Shown here piece after piece: positions 5,747 to 7,612 of a stretch of DNA of 7,612 nt. The stretch's first letter is position 1; each line of letters starts with the position of its first letter. The position numbers were made by a program, and so were the translations under genes. The notes under the pieces are model-generated. The model saw only the letters and a list, made by a program, of their open reading frames with translations, was not told the DNA's origin and made no database searches. Origin of the DNA: DASPXY01 sp038227745 (GTDB lineage: Bacteria; Planctomycetota; Planctomycetia; Gemmatales; Gemmataceae); the NCBI GenBank assembly GCA_038227745.1, contig JBBRPS010000504.1:1-7612 (forward strand). The letters run 5' to 3'.

Positions 5747-6256
5747 TCACAACGCGAACGTCCGCAGCGCCTGCTCCTCCCCGTCGCAGACCGTGAACAG
5801 ACGGTCCAGCCGCGTGATCTTGAACACGTCCCGCGCCGGCGGCGTCAGGTTGCACAGCGCCAGGTGGCCGTGGACGTCGCGCAGCTTCTTGTAGAGCCGC
5901 ACGACGGCGCACAGCGACACCCCACTCAGGTATTCCACCTCCGCGAGGTCGAGCAGGACCTGGTGTCGGCCCGCCTCGCCGACCAGTCGCTGCAGCTCGT
6001 CGTGGACGACCGACATCTGTTGCTCGTCCCGAAACTGCTTGCGCCCCAGCCGCACCACCGCCACATCGCCGACGTCCTCCCACCGCAGCGGACAGCGGCC
6101 GTGGCGGTCGAAGGCGTCGAAGTCGAACTCGCGCTTGCTCACCGCGTGGCGCGCGATCGCCTTGGCGACAGGGGCATGGCTCCTGCCGCCCAGCGACAGG
6201 GCCTGGCGGACACCGGAGACGGCGAACAGGTAACGGCGGCCGGACGCGGAGGACAT
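5747..6256 (-). CDS. STAS-domain protein with N-terminal extension (anti-sigma antagonist-like)
   Basis: The product is 169 residues. Residues about 57-168 are a STAS domain: LRWEDVGDVAVVRLGRKQF (57-75), a helix at 78-95, the core strand HQVLLDLAEVEYLSGVSLCA (98-117), RLYKKLRDVHGHLALCNL, then PPARDVFKITRLDRLFTVCD (139-158). The phosphorylation loop reads Y109-L-S-G-V-S114. Planctomycete relatives, as I recall them, have two adjacent serines (LSSAxLG); here the second is Gly112, so classic regulation by serine phosphorylation is doubtful. Residues 1-55 are basic and resemble nothing I recognise; RHAVSKREFDFDAFDRHG (36-53) is the most ordered-looking part. The start at 6256 is well supported by AAGGAG seven bases upstream, so the extension is probably real. 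A likely promoter lies at 6335-6364. The 83-residue gene follows in the same unit. Confidence 0.86.
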   Translation of the reverse strand: MSSASGRRYLFAVSGVRQALSLGGRSHAPVAKAIARHAVSKREFDFDAFDRHGRCPLRWEDVGDVAVVRLGRKQFRDEQQMSVVHDELQRLVGEAGRHQVLLDLAEVEYLSGVSLCAVVRLYKKLRDVHGHLALCNLTPPARDVFKITRLDRLFTVCDGEEQALRTFAL

Positions 6257-6334
6257 GGGGGAACTCCTTCCAGGCGAGATGGCCTTTTGTTCTCCTCAGG
6301 AGAGGCGGTTTGCCCACATTACATGGCCTCCTCA

Positions 6335-6364
6335 ATCATAGGCCCGCGCCTCGTGAGAAAACAA
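6335..6364 (-). promoter_or_regulatory. Probable promoter of the STAS / 83-residue protein unit
   Basis: On the minus strand, TTGTTT (6364-6359) and TATGAT (6340-6335) are separated by 18 bp. The -10 matches consensus at five of six and the -35 at three of six. They stand out in GC-rich DNA. Transcription would start near 6328, giving a leader of about 70 bases that includes a near-palindrome TCTCCTCAGGAGA (6291-6303) before the ribosome site. The -35 lies inside the T-rich tail of the upstream gene's terminator. Confidence 0.5.
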
Positions 6365-6402
6365 GGGCGGCGGGCGGAGCGCGGGTGCCACGCTCCGCCC
6401 GC
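6358..6402 (-). terminator. Intrinsic terminator of the aldose 1-epimerase gene
   Basis: A perfect 12-bp GC stem is formed by 6370-6381 (GCGGGCGGAGCG) and 6391-6402 with a nine-base loop. Read on the minus strand it begins 28 bases after the epimerase stop. The stem is followed, after CGCCC, by TTGTTTTCT. The stem strength and T-tract make this the best terminator in the window, although the five-base gap before the T-tract is slightly long. Confidence 0.75.
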
Positions 6403-6430
6403 GACTTGCCCCGTGGAGAGATGGCCTCTG

Positions 6431-7588
6431 TCACTTCGCCGAGAAGCCGTACACCGTCGTCTGGGTATAGGTCTTCTCCCGCCGCAAGATGATCGACGGG
6501 AAGTTGGCGTGGTGGACGGCGTCGGGGAAGTGCTGCGCCTCCAGGCAGAAGCCCTGGTACTGGTGGTACACGACGCCGCCGTGGCCCGTCTGCGTGCCGT
6601 CCAGGAAGTTGCCGGTGTAAAGCTGGATCGCCGGCTCGGTCGTGTGGACCTCCATCACGCGGCCGGTCTTTGGCTCGTGGACGCGCGCCGCCAGCACCAG
6701 GCCCTTGCCGCCGCCGCGCAGCACGTAATTGTGATCGTAGCCGAGGGGCTCGGTCATGAGCTCCTTGATGCGGGCGCCGATCGCCGTCGGCTTCGTGAAG
6801 TCCAGCGGCGAGCCATTGATCTTCTGGACATTCCCCGTCGGGATCAGGGCGGCGTCCGTCGGCGTGTACGCGCTCGCCGCGATCATCAACTCGTGGCCGA
6901 GGATGGATCCCGATTTCGGACCGGCGAGGTTGAAATAACTGTGGTTCGTCAGGTTGACCGGCGTCGCCTTGTCGGTCGTGGCCGTGTAGTCGATCTTCAG
7001 CTCATTCTTGTTCGTCAGGGTGTAGACGACGGTCGTGGCCAGGTTGCCCGGGAAGCCCTCCTCGCCATCGGGGCTGAGATAGGTGAGCTTGAGCGCGGGG
7101 CCGGCGGCGGTCTCCAGCGCCTTGCCCTTCCAGACGACCTTGTCGAAGCCCTTCTTGCCGCCGTGCAGCGAGTTGGGGCCGTTGTTCGCGTCGAGCGTGT
7201 ACTCCTTGCCGTCGAGCGTGAACTTCGCCCCGGCGATGCGGTTGGCGACGCGGCCGGTGATAGCGCCGAAGTACGGGTGGCCCGCCAGGTAGCCTTTGAG
7301 GTCGTCGAAGCCGAGGACGACGTTGCCGGCCTTGCCGTCGCGGTCGGGGGCGAGCAGCTCGGTGACGATGCCGCCGTAGGTCATGATCTTCGCGGTCATG
7401 CCCTTGCCGTTCGTGAGCACGTACAGCTCGACCGGCGTGCCCTCCGCGGTCTTGCCGAAGGCCTGTTTCTGGATGCCCGCTTGCATTTTCGTACCGCCTT
7501 TCGCCTGCGGCCGCGGTCCCGCGGCCGGGGCGGACAGGACGGCGAGGAGACCCGCCGCCACGCCCGCCAGCGCTGCACACTGTCGCAT
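6431..7588 (-). CDS. galM: Aldose 1-epimerase (mutarotase), with signal peptide
   Basis: The 385-residue product interconverts alpha and beta anomers of hexoses such as galactose or glucose. Family motifs are intact: YGGIVTELLAPDRDG (71-85), GRVANRIAGAKF with Arg113 (112-123), NGPNSLHGG with His142, NLTNHSYFNLAG with catalytic His216, DHNYVL with Asp285, and CLEAQHFPDAVHH with catalytic Glu350. His142, His216, Asp285 and Glu350 correspond to the active-site residues of characterised GalM. The first 22 or so residues (MRQCAALAGVAAGLLAVLSA...) look like a Sec signal peptide, so the enzyme is probably exported, unlike cytoplasmic GalM of the Leloir pathway. The ATG at 7588 follows GAGGAG seven bases upstream. 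No other galactose-pathway gene is adjacent. Confidence 0.95.
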   Translation of the reverse strand: MRQCAALAGVAAGLLAVLSAPAAGPRPQAKGGTKMQAGIQKQAFGKTAEGTPVELYVLTNGKGMTAKIMTYGGIVTELLAPDRDGKAGNVVLGFDDLKGYLAGHPYFGAITGRVANRIAGAKFTLDGKEYTLDANNGPNSLHGGKKGFDKVVWKGKALETAAGPALKLTYLSPDGEEGFPGNLATTVVYTLTNKNELKIDYTATTDKATPVNLTNHSYFNLAGPKSGSILGHELMIAASAYTPTDAALIPTGNVQKINGSPLDFTKPTAIGARIKELMTEPLGYDHNYVLRGGGKGLVLAARVHEPKTGRVMEVHTTEPAIQLYTGNFLDGTQTGHGGVVYHQYQGFCLEAQHFPDAVHHANFPSIILRREKTYTQTTVYGFSAK

Positions 7589-7612
7589 GAGTTTGCTCCT
7601 CGTTGAGTCCAC

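Noticed and set aside
6297..6318. Seven-codon leader peptide (MWANRLS) before the second STAS gene, with a GAGGAGG site in front
   Set aside because: The likely -10 at 6335-6340 puts the transcript start inside that ribosome site, so the leader would not be translated well; a chance match is more likely.
5663..7606. Long + strand open frame across galM, the spacer and the second STAS gene
   Set aside because: It is a shadow of the real minus-strand genes: low-complexity composition, and it spans two unrelated genes plus a terminator.
1..7612. CRISPR arrays, tRNA or rRNA genes, transposases, phage or defence genes
   Set aside because: I looked on both strands and found no regularly spaced repeats, cloverleaf-like sequence or recognisable mobile-element or defence protein.

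Overview
The window is GC-rich, with strong third-position G/C bias and densely packed genes. The style of its proteins (planctomycete-type STAS proteins, an exported SYLF protein, an 83-residue protein with a VVDPRT...YVLLPAPLYDRV core) suggests a planctomycete, most likely near Gemmataceae. That assignment comes from protein and repeat style, not from a marker gene. It appears to be ordinary chromosomal sequence: I see no tRNA, rRNA, CRISPR array, transposase, integrase or phage gene.

Layout from left to right. A probable C-terminal scrap of a + strand gene ends at 52. It is followed by non-coding DNA carrying a striking 31-bp inverted repeat (163-240). Next is a minus-strand gene for an exported SYLF (Ysc84/DUF500) protein (269-970). 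A 341-bp GC-rich divergent spacer separates it from a small DoxX-family membrane protein gene (1312-1692, +). Convergent to that is treZ (1802-3655, -), encoding malto-oligosyltrehalose trehalohydrolase. Just behind treZ is a short remnant that reads like the beginning of a DUF421 membrane protein and is cut off at the DoxX gene. Divergent from treZ is a STAS-domain protein gene (3882-4262, +), then a pair of REP-like hairpins, then a long LOG/TIGR00730-family Rossmann protein gene (4399-5442, +). Convergent to these is a two-gene unit on the minus strand: a second STAS protein with an N-terminal extension (5747-6256) and the 83-residue protein (5468-5719). Finally comes an exported aldose 1-epimerase (6431-7588, -) with a convincing intrinsic terminator. 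The T-tract of that terminator overlaps the probable promoter of the second STAS gene.

The genes do not form one obvious pathway. TreZ and the epimerase both act on sugars, but they are in different transcription units, and no TreY, TreS or glycogen gene is visible. The two STAS proteins suggest partner-switch signalling, although no anti-sigma kinase or phosphatase is in view, and both appear to lack serine at the usual phosphorylation position. I did not find a clearly new multi-gene system. The observations most worth following are the truncated DUF421 gene, the two REP-like structures and the altered STAS phosphorylation loops.
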